A stretch of DNA of 64,000 bases from Marinomonas spartinae (GCF_016461715.1 NZ_JAEMUI010000007.1:1-64000), one strand, 5' to 3'; shown: positions 8,987 to 18,546, counted from the first letter of the stretch. Notes: a model not told the origin generated them from the sequence alone. Numbers and translations are program-made.

Positions 8987-10299
8987 TGACCAACATTATA
9001 TACATTGTCGCAGATGACCTTGGTTACGCGGATTTAGGATGTTATGGAGGCCGCAAGGCTCAGTTTGGTGACGTATCACCAAACATCGATAAATTGGCGG
9101 AAGAGGGCATGATTTTCTTAGAAGGTTACGCGAATTCCCCTGTGTGTTCGCCAACCCGTTTCGCGCTAATGACCATGGCTTATCAGTATCGGCTTCGGGG
9201 GGCGTTAGAAGAGCCAATCAATAGTAAGAGTAAAGGCAGTAAAGTGTTGGGCTTGCCTCCGCATATACCGACATTGCCCTCTCAACTTAAAAAAGCCGGT
9301 TACTACACAGGCTTAATGGGGAAATGGCATTTAGGGTACCCGCCAAGCTTTGGCCCTAGATCGTCTGGATACGATGAGTTTTTTGGCATTATGGCAGGTG
9401 GCGTTGACTACTTTTCTCACAAAAGTGGCTATGGCGATCACGATCTGTGGATTAATGAAGAAGAGCACAAAGAGATCGGTTATTTAACGGATCTTATCTC
9501 CGAGCATTCTTTGGAGTTTATTAACCGAAGAGCAACTGAGGCGTCTAACAAACCGTTCTTTTTGAGTATTCATTATACCGCTCCTCATTGGCCTTGGGAG
9601 ACGAGAGAGGATGCCCACCTAGCAGATAACCTCTCCACACTGTTTCATCTAGAAGGCGGCAATATCCATACCTATCGGAAGATGATTCATCATATGGACG
9701 AAGGTATCGGTCGTATTATGGCAGCTTTAGATGAGCATGATATGGCAAAGGATACCTTGATTGTCTTCACCAGTGACAACGGCGGCGAGCGCTTTTCAGA
9801 TAACTGGCCATTAGTCGGCGGCAAAATGGACCTGACCGAAGGGGGGATTCGTGTGCCGTGGATTGTTCGTTGGCCTGGGGTGGTCAAGCCAGGGAGTGTG
9901 AGCATGCAGCATTGTATGACAATGGATTGGTCGCGAACGCTACTGGAAGCGGGAAATGGTCAATTTGATCCTGATTACCCTGTGGATGGGGTATCCCTGA
10001 TGCCGGTTCTAACAGGGGAGACGGAAGAGTTTGAGCGGCCACTATATTGGCGCATGAACCATCGTAATCAACGGGCTTTGCGCATCGGCGATTGGAAATA
10101 TCTAAAAGTAGATGAGCATGAATACTTATTTAATGTAACCAATGATGCTCGTGAGCGAGCGAATTTGGGGAAAAAGTATCCTGAAAAATTAGAGGAGATG
10201 AGACAGCAGTGGCTTGATTGGAATGCCACGATACCCGCAATACCAGAGGATGCTACGGTAAGTCTTGGTTATAGCGTTGCGGATATGCCTCAGCGTTAG
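8986..10299 (+). CDS. Type I sulfatase, formylglycine-dependent
   Basis: A 437-residue sulfatase that hydrolyses a sulfate ester. The CSPTR motif at Cys54-Arg58 is the C-x-P-x-R site converted to formylglycine, and Asp10/Asp11 of VADDLGYADLG bind the metal. Also present are GKWHLGYPPSFGPRSSGYDEFFG and the TSDNGG segment. No signal peptide is visible, so it should act in the cytosol on imported substrate. The start overlaps the permease stop (TAATG). The window contains no formylglycine-generating enzyme or anSME, so maturation must come from elsewhere. The substrate is unknown: an aryl or alkyl sulfate. Confidence 0.9.
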   Translation: MTNIIYIVADDLGYADLGCYGGRKAQFGDVSPNIDKLAEEGMIFLEGYANSPVCSPTRFALMTMAYQYRLRGALEEPINSKSKGSKVLGLPPHIPTLPSQLKKAGYYTGLMGKWHLGYPPSFGPRSSGYDEFFGIMAGGVDYFSHKSGYGDHDLWINEEEHKEIGYLTDLISEHSLEFINRRATEASNKPFFLSIHYTAPHWPWETREDAHLADNLSTLFHLEGGNIHTYRKMIHHMDEGIGRIMAALDEHDMAKDTLIVFTSDNGGERFSDNWPLVGGKMDLTEGGIRVPWIVRWPGVVKPGSVSMQHCMTMDWSRTLLEAGNGQFDPDYPVDGVSLMPVLTGETEEFERPLYWRMNHRNQRALRIGDWKYLKVDEHEYLFNVTNDARERANLGKKYPEKLEEMRQQWLDWNATIPAIPEDATVSLGYSVADMPQR

Positions 10300-10403
10300 G
10301 GTTTTTTATTGTAGGGCAATATGTTGTTGATATAGGCAACAGCATGCAGAAGACATTTCCATAAAGGGAATGAACTTAAATAATAATAAAAAGGTTGTTT
10401 ACA

Positions 10404-11678
10404 ATGAAAAGAATACATTATGGAACTCTCGTGACAATGTCTGTGATAGGAGTAATCAGTGCCAATGCTCAGGCCGACAGTTTACAGGATGCGATCAAAG
10501 GTGGGACCTTCTCTGGTGAACTTCGTAATACGCTAGAGCTTGCCACCAAATCCGATGCGACGGCCGCCGGCGCGTTTAACAACGCGAAAGTCTTGGGTTC
10601 GGCATTGACCTTAGACTACCTCACAGGATCCTATTACGGCTTTAAAGTAGGCATGGGATCTGAAACAGGTTATGACTGGAAACTCCAAGACAATGACACT
10701 CTAACGACATCCGGTGGGGAAAATGATCATCGAGATACGGTCAATACGACAAATTTGTATCGAGCTTTCCTTGATTATCGTTTCCGTAAAGAGATAACCG
10801 ATACCCACATACGCATCGGTCGACAGGGGATTGTTTCTCCTTTATTAATGAATAGCGGCGTCTATCCAATGAAAGATTCGTTTGACGCGGCAGTAATTGA
10901 GAACAAAGATATTCAGAATACCTTGCTGCGTGTTATGTATGTAACGAAATGGAATATGCGCTATGGCGATGATAACAATGGCTCTCTCACCCAAACCAGT
11001 AAAAGTTATCACAACCCCGTTGTTTCACTCTATATGGATAACAAAAGCATCAAAGGCTTAAACATTGAAGCTCAATGGTTGGCGAACCATAATGATGAAA
11101 ATGCAGGTGACCCACCGACAGCGGTAACGGCGAAGGATTACGATACAAGCTTTTTGGGGTTGACTTATAAAGTATTGGATACCAATTGGGTGGTCGGTGC
11201 TAAGACACTGTCGGCCAATTTTGAAAACAGTGCCAATACTGGCTACTGGGGCGCACTTGTTAAAAATACCTTTAACGGTATTGGTGTTCAGTTGGCGTAT
11301 ACTTCTGTGCAAGATGCGGCGAGCTTCCCGGGGACCTTAGGGCATGTCCCCATGTTTCGTGCTTACAACCCAGGCTTACAGGGCGAGTATTATGCTGGCC
11401 TAAAAACCACATCGATTGCAGCAGATTATGGCTTTCACATACCTGGTTTTAAAACGACAATTGGTTATACCTCTTGGCAACAAAGTGCACAGGGGATAAA
11501 ACACAGTCGTGGTACGGATTTAGATGGTGGATATGAAGCGTCTTTGCGTGTTGATTATAAGTCCCAAGACATTAAAGGTTTGTCTGCGCTGATGCAGCTA
11601 TCCTATATGAATTACAATCAAAATGTCCCAGAAGATTCCTTAACAGTCCTACGGACATCTGTGAATTACCAATTCTAA
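10404..11678 (+). CDS. Outer-membrane porin, OprD-like
   Basis: A 424-residue outer-membrane beta-barrel. A signal peptide (MKRIHYGTLVTMSVIGVISA, cleavage near AQA-DSL) is followed by alternating strands and a terminal aromatic residue (NYQF). The features GGTFSGELRN, YRAFLDYRF and HIRIGRQGI fit the OprD/OprE group of specific porins. The frame runs back to a TTG at 10395, but the ATG at 10404 has AAGG about 9 nt upstream and starts the signal peptide properly. It lies downstream of the sulfatase, with a strong terminator after it, so it likely gives the organosulfate passage across the outer membrane. Confidence 0.82.
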   Translation: MKRIHYGTLVTMSVIGVISANAQADSLQDAIKGGTFSGELRNTLELATKSDATAAGAFNNAKVLGSALTLDYLTGSYYGFKVGMGSETGYDWKLQDNDTLTTSGGENDHRDTVNTTNLYRAFLDYRFRKEITDTHIRIGRQGIVSPLLMNSGVYPMKDSFDAAVIENKDIQNTLLRVMYVTKWNMRYGDDNNGSLTQTSKSYHNPVVSLYMDNKSIKGLNIEAQWLANHNDENAGDPPTAVTAKDYDTSFLGLTYKVLDTNWVVGAKTLSANFENSANTGYWGALVKNTFNGIGVQLAYTSVQDAASFPGTLGHVPMFRAYNPGLQGEYYAGLKTTSIAADYGFHIPGFKTTIGYTSWQQSAQGIKHSRGTDLDGGYEASLRVDYKSQDIKGLSALMQLSYMNYNQNVPEDSLTVLRTSVNYQF

Positions 11679-11682
11679 TTAA

Positions 11683-11715
11683 AAACCACTGTCTAGAGCC
11701 TCTAGACAGTGGTTT
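11683..11715 (+). terminator. Terminator after the porin gene
   Basis: A perfect 15-bp stem, AAACCACTGTCTAGA / TCTAGACAGTGGTTT, with loop GCC, four bases after the porin stop. It closes the TAXI-sulfatase-porin unit. Confidence 0.85.
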
Positions 11716-11883
11716 CCTCGCTTAATTATGAACACATCTGACTTATGAGATCAGACAGGAAGTTTTTCCACTTATGCCTACTAGCATCGCTTTGGGTATA
11801 TCGTAAAAAACGCAAACCGTTGTTCCTCCATTAAACCTCCACACAACATCAATCAATACTCCATCGAGCAATGTGAGAATCAG

Positions 11884-11911
11884 CTTTCTTAACTACAGCA
11901 ACGTAAGAAAG
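11884..11911 (+). promoter_or_regulatory. 5' leader hairpin near the macA ribosome-binding site
   Basis: CTTTCTTA (11884-11891) pairs with TAAGAAAG (11904-11911) across a 12-nt loop. The right arm overlaps the Shine-Dalgarno region AAAGGG (11908-11913) of macA at 11920, so folding could lower its translation. This is inferred from sequence only. Confidence 0.35.
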
Positions 11912-11919
11912 GGTGTTAT

Positions 11920-13077
11920 ATGTCGATTCATCGACGATGGGTTTTTATCGGTTTTTCTGTCGCGGCGGTGATTGCGGTTGGCGTCGCGATGTCGTCAAAT
12001 CTAATGCAAACCAGTAGCGCTAATTTTTTGACGGCTACTGTGACGGTCGGCAATCTGGATCAGACGGTCACGGCATTGGGACGTTTACAGCCTAAGGAGC
12101 TAGTCAATGTGGGCGCTCAGGTGACAGGTCAAGTCCAGCGTCTACATGTCGTACTGGGGCAGAAGGTGAAAGCGGGCGATCTTATTGCCGAAATTGATGC
12201 CAAGCCACAACAGCTAGCATTGCGTAATGCAGAAGCGTCCGTCGCGTCATTACAAGCACAAAAGGCTGCTCGACAAGCGACATTGGTGCAAGCACAACTC
12301 ACCTACAATAGACAAAAGACGTTGATAGCGGTTGATGCCACGGCAAGGGCCGATGTCGAAGCGGCACGGGCCGCACGAGATGTGGTCCGTGCGGAAATCA
12401 ACTCGCTGCAAGCACAAATTGATCAAGCTCGTATACAGGTAGAGACGGCGCGCATCAAATTGGCCTACGCACGTATTACTGCACCCATGGATGGCGTGGT
12501 CGTCGCCGTGGTGACCAAACAGGGTCAGACGCTTAATTCATTCCAGTCAGCTCCTACGATTGTGGTCATCGCCAAGCTCAATGTCATGACCGTTCGAGCC
12601 AAAATCGCGGAAGCCGATGTTAATAAAATTCATCCCGGCCAGTCGGTTTGGTTTACCACACTGGGGCAGAAACATCGCTATCAAGCACACATTGAACAGG
12701 TTGAGCCAGCCCCAAAATCCATTGTCAAAGGTGAAACCAGTACTGCTCAAGCCATCTACTATAACGCGCTGTTTGATGTACCGAATCCAAAGGGCGTGTT
12801 GAAGCCATCAATGACAGCTCAGGTATCTGTGCTGGTAGCAAGGGAGCGGGGCGTTGTGCTGATTCCCATAGCCGCATTGGGGGAGCGTATCGATGATGGC
12901 TATCGGGTTAGAGTGGTGAATCCTGAAACTCACCAAGTGGTTTCTCGTCAGGTGAAAATTGGAATAACCACGACCAACCAAGCGGTGGTCATTTCTGGTG
13001 TGAAGCCTGGTGAACAGGTTGTTCTCGGTGAGGCTGGGTCAGAGAGCAATTCGTCAGCCAATCTGATGGGGATATAA
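11920..13077 (+). CDS. macA: MacA-like periplasmic adaptor of tripartite efflux
   Basis: A 385-residue membrane-fusion protein linking the MacB-type ABC transporter to the outer-membrane factor. It has an N-terminal membrane anchor (residues ~8-25), lipoyl halves (VGAQVTGQVQRLHVVLGQKV and ARITAPMDGVVVAVVTKQGQ), a long coiled-coil hairpin of heptad Ala/Gln/Arg between them, then beta-barrel and membrane-proximal domains (VLIPIAALGERIDDGYRV). It is first gene of a three-gene operon, with only 2 bp to macB. Substrates of such systems are macrolides, peptides, siderophores or other exported compounds. The block is G+C richer than its surroundings. Confidence 0.9.
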   Translation: MSIHRRWVFIGFSVAAVIAVGVAMSSNLMQTSSANFLTATVTVGNLDQTVTALGRLQPKELVNVGAQVTGQVQRLHVVLGQKVKAGDLIAEIDAKPQQLALRNAEASVASLQAQKAARQATLVQAQLTYNRQKTLIAVDATARADVEAARAARDVVRAEINSLQAQIDQARIQVETARIKLAYARITAPMDGVVVAVVTKQGQTLNSFQSAPTIVVIAKLNVMTVRAKIAEADVNKIHPGQSVWFTTLGQKHRYQAHIEQVEPAPKSIVKGETSTAQAIYYNALFDVPNPKGVLKPSMTAQVSVLVARERGVVLIPIAALGERIDDGYRVRVVNPETHQVVSRQVKIGITTTNQAVVISGVKPGEQVVLGEAGSESNSSANLMGI

Positions 13078-13079
13078 CC

Positions 13080-15026
13080 GTGGGATCACCATTACTTGAA
13101 ATACGTAATTTGCGCCGTGAATTTGCTGCTGGGGAAGGTGTTGTCACGATCTTGAAAGACATTAACCTGCGCATCGACGAAGGCGAGATGGTGGCTATTG
13201 TCGGCGCATCTGGCTCGGGTAAGTCGACCTTGATGAATATTCTCGGATGTTTGGATCGTCCTAGTTCTGGTACTTATTGGATCGCAGAGCGAGAAACCAG
13301 TTCACTGAGTGGGGATGAATTAGCCGAACTGAGACGGGAACACTTTGGTTTTATCTTTCAGCGTTACCATCTACTGACTGATATCAGTGCTCTTAGCAAT
13401 GTTGAACTGCCAGCCATCTACGCCAACTGTGATGCCTCTGTGCGCCATGAACGGGCGAGCGCTTTATTGACCCGTCTTGGTTTGGGAGATAAACAGCATT
13501 TTCGTCCGAGTAAACTCTCGGGTGGGCAACAACAACGTGTGTCGATTGCGCGTGCTTTGATGAATGGCGGCGCAGTGATTCTAGCCGATGAGCCCACGGG
13601 TGCGCTGGATAAAGCCAGCGGTGTGGAAGTAATGAATATTCTACGGGAACTCAACGCTGACGGACATACGGTTATTCTTGTCACCCATGACATGGAAGTC
13701 GCCTCACATGCTCCTCGGCAGATTGAAATCAGCGATGGGATAATTGTCGCCGACCAGCGTCGCGAACCAAGCAATCCGCCATCAGCTCTGCATCATCAAC
13801 TGCCACCCCGTGCCGATGTGTTGAGTGCGTTTTGGGGAGGCTTTACGGAAGCATTCCGTATGGCGCTACGTTCGATGAATGCACACCGCTTACGGACCTT
13901 TTTGACTATGCTGGGCATTATCATCGGTATTGCTGCCGTGGTCGTTGTGGTGGCGATTGGTCGTGGTGCCCAGCAGCAGGTTATGAGGCAGATTAGTGAT
14001 TTGGGGACGAATACGCTGGATATCTATCCTGGTAGTGATTTTGGTGATTTAGAGGCGGCCGCCATCGAAACCCTGACCGCAAGAGATGCTGAAGCACTGG
14101 CAACACAACCCTATATCGACAGTGTAACCCCTAATGTTTCAACCAGTGTGACAGCCCTTTATCAGAATATTGCCGCAAAAGCTCAGGTGAACGGGGTCGG
14201 TGCAGACTACTTTCGAGTACGTGGCTTGAAGCTTGCCAGTGGGCGTTTTTTTAACGAACGTGAGGCCGAGCAATCTGCCCAAGTGGCCATTATTGATCAA
14301 CGGGCACAGGCCGCTTTGTTTGCACACACTGCTCACCCAATCGGTAGGGTCGTGTTGATTGGAGACATGCCAGTCGAGATCATTGGCGTGTTAAAGTCAT
14401 CGCAAAACAATTTTACTGGCTCCAGTCCCATCCTCTATGTCCCTTACAGTGCTGTCGCCACTCGCCTGATAGGGAAGTCTTATCTGGATAATATTACCGT
14501 GCGTCTAAAGGGCAAGGTTTCCAGCAAGGCCGCTGAGCAAGCAGTGACAAGCTTTATGGTTCGTCGTCATGGCAGCAAGGATTTTTCCATCTTTAACTCA
14601 GACCAAGTGCGTCAGGCGGTGGAGAGAAGCAGTGCAACGCTCACGCTATTAATCTCTGCAATTGCCGCCATTGCACTGCTTGTTGGTGGCATTGGGGTGA
14701 TGAACATCATGTTGGTATCCGTCACTGAACGTACTGGTGAGATTGGTGTACGTATGGCAGTGGGGGCACGTCAAGTCGATATCCTACAGCAATTTCTGAT
14801 TGAGTCGGTATTGGTGTGTTTGGTCGGTGGGTTCATCGGTATCGCATTGGCATTGTCAGTGGGAGGGCTGATTAAGCTCACGGGGATCGATCTACCATTA
14901 ATCTATTCCGTGGACTCTATGTTGCTAGCGGTTGCCTGTGCCTCATTGATCGGCATCGCCTTCGGATTTTTTCCTGCCCGCAATGCCTCTCGGCTGGATC
15001 CGATCCAAGCATTGGCGAGGGACTGA
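13080..15026 (+). CDS. macB: MacB-like ABC transporter, fused ATPase-permease
   Basis: A 648-residue mechanotransmission ABC transporter. The N-terminal ATPase has Walker A GASGSGKS (~40-47), the LSGGQQQRVSIARAL signature and Walker B VILADEPTGALD. The permease half has TM1 near FLTMLGIIIGIAAVVVVVAIG, a large periplasmic domain, and three C-terminal helices with GGIGVMNIMLVSVTERTGEIG and VGARQVDILQQFLIE, typical of MacB/FtsX. The start is GTG at 13080. Its stop overlaps the outer-membrane factor start (TGATG). Length matches E. coli MacB. ATP hydrolysis drives extrusion of periplasmic substrate through the TolC-type partner. Confidence 0.93.
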   Translation: MGSPLLEIRNLRREFAAGEGVVTILKDINLRIDEGEMVAIVGASGSGKSTLMNILGCLDRPSSGTYWIAERETSSLSGDELAELRREHFGFIFQRYHLLTDISALSNVELPAIYANCDASVRHERASALLTRLGLGDKQHFRPSKLSGGQQQRVSIARALMNGGAVILADEPTGALDKASGVEVMNILRELNADGHTVILVTHDMEVASHAPRQIEISDGIIVADQRREPSNPPSALHHQLPPRADVLSAFWGGFTEAFRMALRSMNAHRLRTFLTMLGIIIGIAAVVVVVAIGRGAQQQVMRQISDLGTNTLDIYPGSDFGDLEAAAIETLTARDAEALATQPYIDSVTPNVSTSVTALYQNIAAKAQVNGVGADYFRVRGLKLASGRFFNEREAEQSAQVAIIDQRAQAALFAHTAHPIGRVVLIGDMPVEIIGVLKSSQNNFTGSSPILYVPYSAVATRLIGKSYLDNITVRLKGKVSSKAAEQAVTSFMVRRHGSKDFSIFNSDQVRQAVERSSATLTLLISAIAAIALLVGGIGVMNIMLVSVTERTGEIGVRMAVGARQVDILQQFLIESVLVCLVGGFIGIALALSVGGLIKLTGIDLPLIYSVDSMLLAVACASLIGIAFGFFPARNASRLDPIQALARD

Positions 15027-16414
15027 TGACTATGTTTAAGCAAAGTGTTGTATTGGCCGCTGTTATACTGACAGGCTGCTCCACGCTCACCCGTACTGAC
15101 TATCACGCACCGGCTGTTTCACTACCGGCGACTTTTAAAAACGTCACAAGTGACGTTGGGGCCACACCTCTTGATGTCTGGTGGCGTCGGTTAGAGGAGC
15201 CGCATCTAGATGCTTGGGTTGATTTAGCTCGCGCTCGTAATGCCGACCTCATGGCGGCGGCCATCCGTGTGAAACGTGCGACCCTTGAGTCTCGTTTAGC
15301 AGGCAATGCCTTATTACCCGCTTTCAACGGCACGGTTGCAACCAGCGTGAGCCGTCCACTGTCCGGTGATACCCAGCGCTCTACTAAAACCACTACAGGA
15401 ACGCTAGGAGTGACATGGCAAATAGACTTATTTGATCGGCTGGGAGCTCAGCGTGATGCCACTGCATTCGAGGCAAAGGCAACCGCTGAGGATCGAAACG
15501 CCGTGGCTCTATCGCTGGTTGGTACTACGGTCAAACTGTATTGGCAACTGGCCTTTGCTAACCAACAAATCGCCTTGGCCAAACAGAATGTGGCCGATGC
15601 CGTTCGCATTCATGCCCTAGTATTGAGCCAATACGCAGCGGGTGCTGTATCGGGGTTAGAGCGCAGAGAGGCAGAGCAAGCCGTTGCCGAACAAAAACTA
15701 GCACTCAGTCAGCTTGTCCAAGCGAAAGCGGAATTGCAGCAGTCGCTCATGGTGTTGTTCGATGGTGCTGTGCCCCCGTCTCCCGCTCCTGAGCATCTGC
15801 CGATGCGGCCACTGCCGTCGGTGCAGTCAGGATTGCCAGCAGAACTTCTGCAGCGCCGTCCCGACTTGCGTGCAGCGGAATTACGTTTGCGCCGTGTTTT
15901 GGCCAGTAGTGACGCCGTTCAAGCACGTTACTATCCTGCTCTTTCGTTAACTGGCAGCCTTGGTACATCGAGTACCGCTTTACTAAACGTATTGGCCCAT
16001 CCAGTGGCCACACTCGGAGCGGGCCTGACGTTGCCTTTCCTTAATGTCCGCGACATGCGTATCAATAAAGCCATCGCCCGTACACGTTATGAAGAAGCCA
16101 TTGTCATATTCAGAAAGTCGCTATACAACGCCTTCGCCGACGTCGAAAAAGCCCTGTCAGCGCGAACGCAACTTGCTCAGCAAGAAGCCGCACAATGGCG
16201 CATATTCAATGAAGCAATAGAGATAGAAAGAATCTACGAAGCGCGCTACCGTGCTGGACAAGTTGCCTTGCGGATTTGGCTGGATGCCAAGAAGCGGCGA
16301 CGTTCCGCAGAGGTGGCTCTAGCGACAACACGTTTGGCACAACTCCAGAATCATGTGACGCTGATTCAAGCGTTGGGCGGAGGCATGGAAACGCAGGGCA
16401 GAAGGGCCGAATGA
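15026..16414 (+). CDS. Outer-membrane efflux lipoprotein, NodT/OprM type
   Basis: A 462-residue outer-membrane factor. A lipoprotein signal ends in the lipobox LTGC (Cys18) and is followed by two OEP repeats (WWRRLEEPHLDAWVDLARA; LPAELLQRRPDLRAAELRLR), the pattern of RND/MacB-associated channels. It is third in the operon and supplies the exit duct for MacAB. It is clearly G+C rich, with codon use unlike the genes at 16.5 kb onward. The end lies 76 bp from the convergent DsbA-family gene. An identified terminator is lacking there. Confidence 0.9.
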   Translation: MTMFKQSVVLAAVILTGCSTLTRTDYHAPAVSLPATFKNVTSDVGATPLDVWWRRLEEPHLDAWVDLARARNADLMAAAIRVKRATLESRLAGNALLPAFNGTVATSVSRPLSGDTQRSTKTTTGTLGVTWQIDLFDRLGAQRDATAFEAKATAEDRNAVALSLVGTTVKLYWQLAFANQQIALAKQNVADAVRIHALVLSQYAAGAVSGLERREAEQAVAEQKLALSQLVQAKAELQQSLMVLFDGAVPPSPAPEHLPMRPLPSVQSGLPAELLQRRPDLRAAELRLRRVLASSDAVQARYYPALSLTGSLGTSSTALLNVLAHPVATLGAGLTLPFLNVRDMRINKAIARTRYEEAIVIFRKSLYNAFADVEKALSARTQLAQQEAAQWRIFNEAIEIERIYEARYRAGQVALRIWLDAKKRRRSAEVALATTRLAQLQNHVTLIQALGGGMETQGRRAE

Positions 16415-16490
16415 TGTTAAACAATACGGCCGCTTCATTGTGTCTGGATGCATGAAGAAAGAAAGCCTATGAAAGCAATGGCTTACAGTC

Positions 16491-17111
16491 TTAGAGTAAA
16501 TTACTAAGATACGCCTTCCATTCAGTGGGCTTGCCATAGAATGCGCTGTGAGACAAAGGCATCCAGGTGACATCTTTTTCAAGGATAAAGGTTGGGAAGC
16601 CACTGACTTGCATCTGCGACATAAGTTGACGGCTTTGGGTTATTTCCGATTTCATTGCATGGCTAGACTGCGTCATCGTCTTCTCCCATTCGGCTTTATC
16701 TAAACCAAGGGACAGCGCTAGTTCTGCCAATACCTCGGGCTCGTGCAAATGTTTGCCTTCTTGGTAGTGAGCCTTTTGCAGCGCCACTAGCATTGTATGA
16801 CGATCAATGCCCATTTTTTCCCCTGCGATCATGGCTTGGGTAGGGAGCAGAGAATCCACAACGTATTCTTCCGGTCCTTTTACACGGGCAATATAGTTGT
16901 CGCCAAAAGGTACCTTCGTCATCTCGGTAATGCGTTTATCCGCTTGCAAAATATGTTGTCTAAAGGACGGTTCAATGGCCCGTTTAGGGATCATACCACC
17001 AGGATGATAGAGAATTTCGAATGCCTGCATATTGGCCAACACCTCCACCAAAGAAGACGCGGCATAGCACCAACCGCACATTGGGTCGAAGAAGTAGTGA
17101 ACTTTGAGCAT
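16491..17111 (-). CDS. DsbA-family thioredoxin-fold protein
   Basis: A 206-residue cytosolic DsbA/FrnE-like oxidoreductase. The active site is Cys12-Gly-Trp-Cys15 in FFDPMCGWCYA, close to the N-terminus, with no signal peptide. A helical insertion (residues ~70-150) and the cis-Pro loop VSGFPTFIL follow. Such proteins include FrnE and related thiol-disulfide or isomerase-like enzymes; the substrate is unknown. It is divergent from a LysR gene that probably controls it. The ATG at 17111 has AGGT upstream. Confidence 0.85.
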   Translation of the reverse strand: MLKVHYFFDPMCGWCYAASSLVEVLANMQAFEILYHPGGMIPKRAIEPSFRQHILQADKRITEMTKVPFGDNYIARVKGPEEYVVDSLLPTQAMIAGEKMGIDRHTMLVALQKAHYQEGKHLHEPEVLAELALSLGLDKAEWEKTMTQSSHAMKSEITQSRQLMSQMQVSGFPTFILEKDVTWMPLSHSAFYGKPTEWKAYLSNLL

Positions 17112-17284
17112 TGTATCTTACCTATTGAGTTCGAAAATTGAGTGGAAATCGCGTGAGAAAACGGTTTTAACCGACGCTGTCCAGTAACCTGAAAGTTATG
17201 GTGTTAGAATAAAGAATTGTCTTGCTCGGAAAAATAGACAAAAATGAGCATCTTTGTTTCTTAAATCGAGCAGGTGGAAGAGTA

Positions 17285-18184
17285 GTGGACAGAGTCACCG
17301 CTGCAAAAGTATTTCTTGATGTGGCCCAATCACAGAGTTTCTCTCGTACCGCAACCCGTTTGAACATGTCCCGCCCTATGGTGACGCGATACATAGAAGC
17401 CATGGAAGATTGGCTACAGATTCGCCTATTACACCGAACAACCCGCAAAGTATCCCTCACCAGTGCGGGGGAAGCCTGCTTAAAAGACGTCGAACAATGG
17501 TTACAGCAAGCGGATCAACTCACCGCCTTAGTGAACAATAGCCAGGAGCTTTCTGGCATGGTGCGCATTACCAGCAGCATGTCGTTTGGTTATTCCCAAT
17601 TAATGCCCGCAATACAAGGCTTTATGGATCTGCATCCGCAAGTGCGTATTGATATTGATTTAGAAGACAGCACAGCGGATTTAACGGACAAAAGCATCGA
17701 TCTTGCGATCCGCATCGCCTCCAACCCAGACTCATCCTTAATCGGTAAACCCATTGCAGTGTGCGAATCTGTGTTGGTTGCTTCTCCGGTGTACCTAGAA
17801 AAAACACGCCACACATTGGGTGAAATCCATCATCCACAGGACTTAGTGAAACACGCATGCTTGGGGTACAAAAACTTTGAACGCCATATTTGGCACTTGT
17901 CGAAAGGCGAGCAATTTGAGTCTGTATCGGTGGATTGTCGTTTAAGCGTTAACGAAGCAACAGCACTCTTGCATGGCGTATTAAATGGCATGGGCGTCGC
18001 ACTGCAACCCACTTATTTGGCAAACCACTACCTACACAACGGTCGCTTGTGCCACGTATTGCCAGAATGGACTCCCAGAGACCTAACCATCTACGCCCTA
18101 TACTCCTCCCGCAAGCACTTATCGCCTACTGTGCGTGCTTTAATTGATTATCTAGAAAGCTACTTTGCTGATAACTCTTGGTAA
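17285..18184 (+). CDS. LysR-family transcriptional regulator
   Basis: A 299-residue LysR regulator with HTH at about residues 17-36 (RTATRLNMSRPMVTRYIEAME) and a C-terminal effector domain; RLLHRTTRKVSLTSAGE is the usual linker. The frame extends to a TTG at 17222, but GTG at 17285 gives the standard N-terminus (MDRVTAAKVFLDVAQSQSFS) and follows AGGTGGAAG. It is divergent from the DsbA-family gene, its likely target. Confidence 0.88.
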   Translation: MDRVTAAKVFLDVAQSQSFSRTATRLNMSRPMVTRYIEAMEDWLQIRLLHRTTRKVSLTSAGEACLKDVEQWLQQADQLTALVNNSQELSGMVRITSSMSFGYSQLMPAIQGFMDLHPQVRIDIDLEDSTADLTDKSIDLAIRIASNPDSSLIGKPIAVCESVLVASPVYLEKTRHTLGEIHHPQDLVKHACLGYKNFERHIWHLSKGEQFESVSVDCRLSVNEATALLHGVLNGMGVALQPTYLANHYLHNGRLCHVLPEWTPRDLTIYALYSSRKHLSPTVRALIDYLESYFADNSW

Positions 18185-18297
18185 CCTTGGAGGCTTCGTT
18201 CGTTGTGTTGATGAATAGAAAATAAACTATCGTGGCGTTTCGCTGATATAATGTTATCCTTTTTACAGAATCAAATGCTTACTTATAGGAGGTCGTA

Positions 18298-18546
18298 ATG
18301 AGTAAAGTTAAAATGATTTCTCGTAAAGCTCGCAAAGAACCTCTGCACGATCTAAGAACCTTGCAGCAGGTTGCCGCTCAAGCGTCACGCCGAGCGATGC
18401 TGCAAGCTGAAAAAGCGGGTGTGTCGGCTGCATATTTACAGAATGGAAGGATCGTGTTGCGCAATCCTGATCATTCAACAACGGAAGTGAAATTGGTCGC
18501 AGAAAGACCGCATTTAAGTGCTGAGGATTTGATTTGCCAAGCTTGA
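18298..18546 (+). CDS. Small basic protein of unknown function
   Basis: 82 residues, preceded by a textbook AGGAGG and closed by a good terminator, so very probably expressed. The N-terminal half is basic and helical (SRKARKEPLHDLRTLQQVAAQASRRAM), and the C-terminal half reads like a short beta-hairpin (AAYLQNGRIVLRNPDHSTTEVKLV). I do not recognise the family and no cysteine pair or membrane segment is visible. It is monocistronic. Binding of nucleic acid is possible from charge alone but not shown. Confidence 0.7.
   Translation: MSKVKMISRKARKEPLHDLRTLQQVAAQASRRAMLQAEKAGVSAAYLQNGRIVLRNPDHSTTEVKLVAERPHLSAEDLICQA

Noticed and set aside
10322-10341. TGTTG...CAACA dyad upstream of the porin gene
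   Set aside because: Only 5-bp arms with a 10-bp loop; too weak to call an operator.
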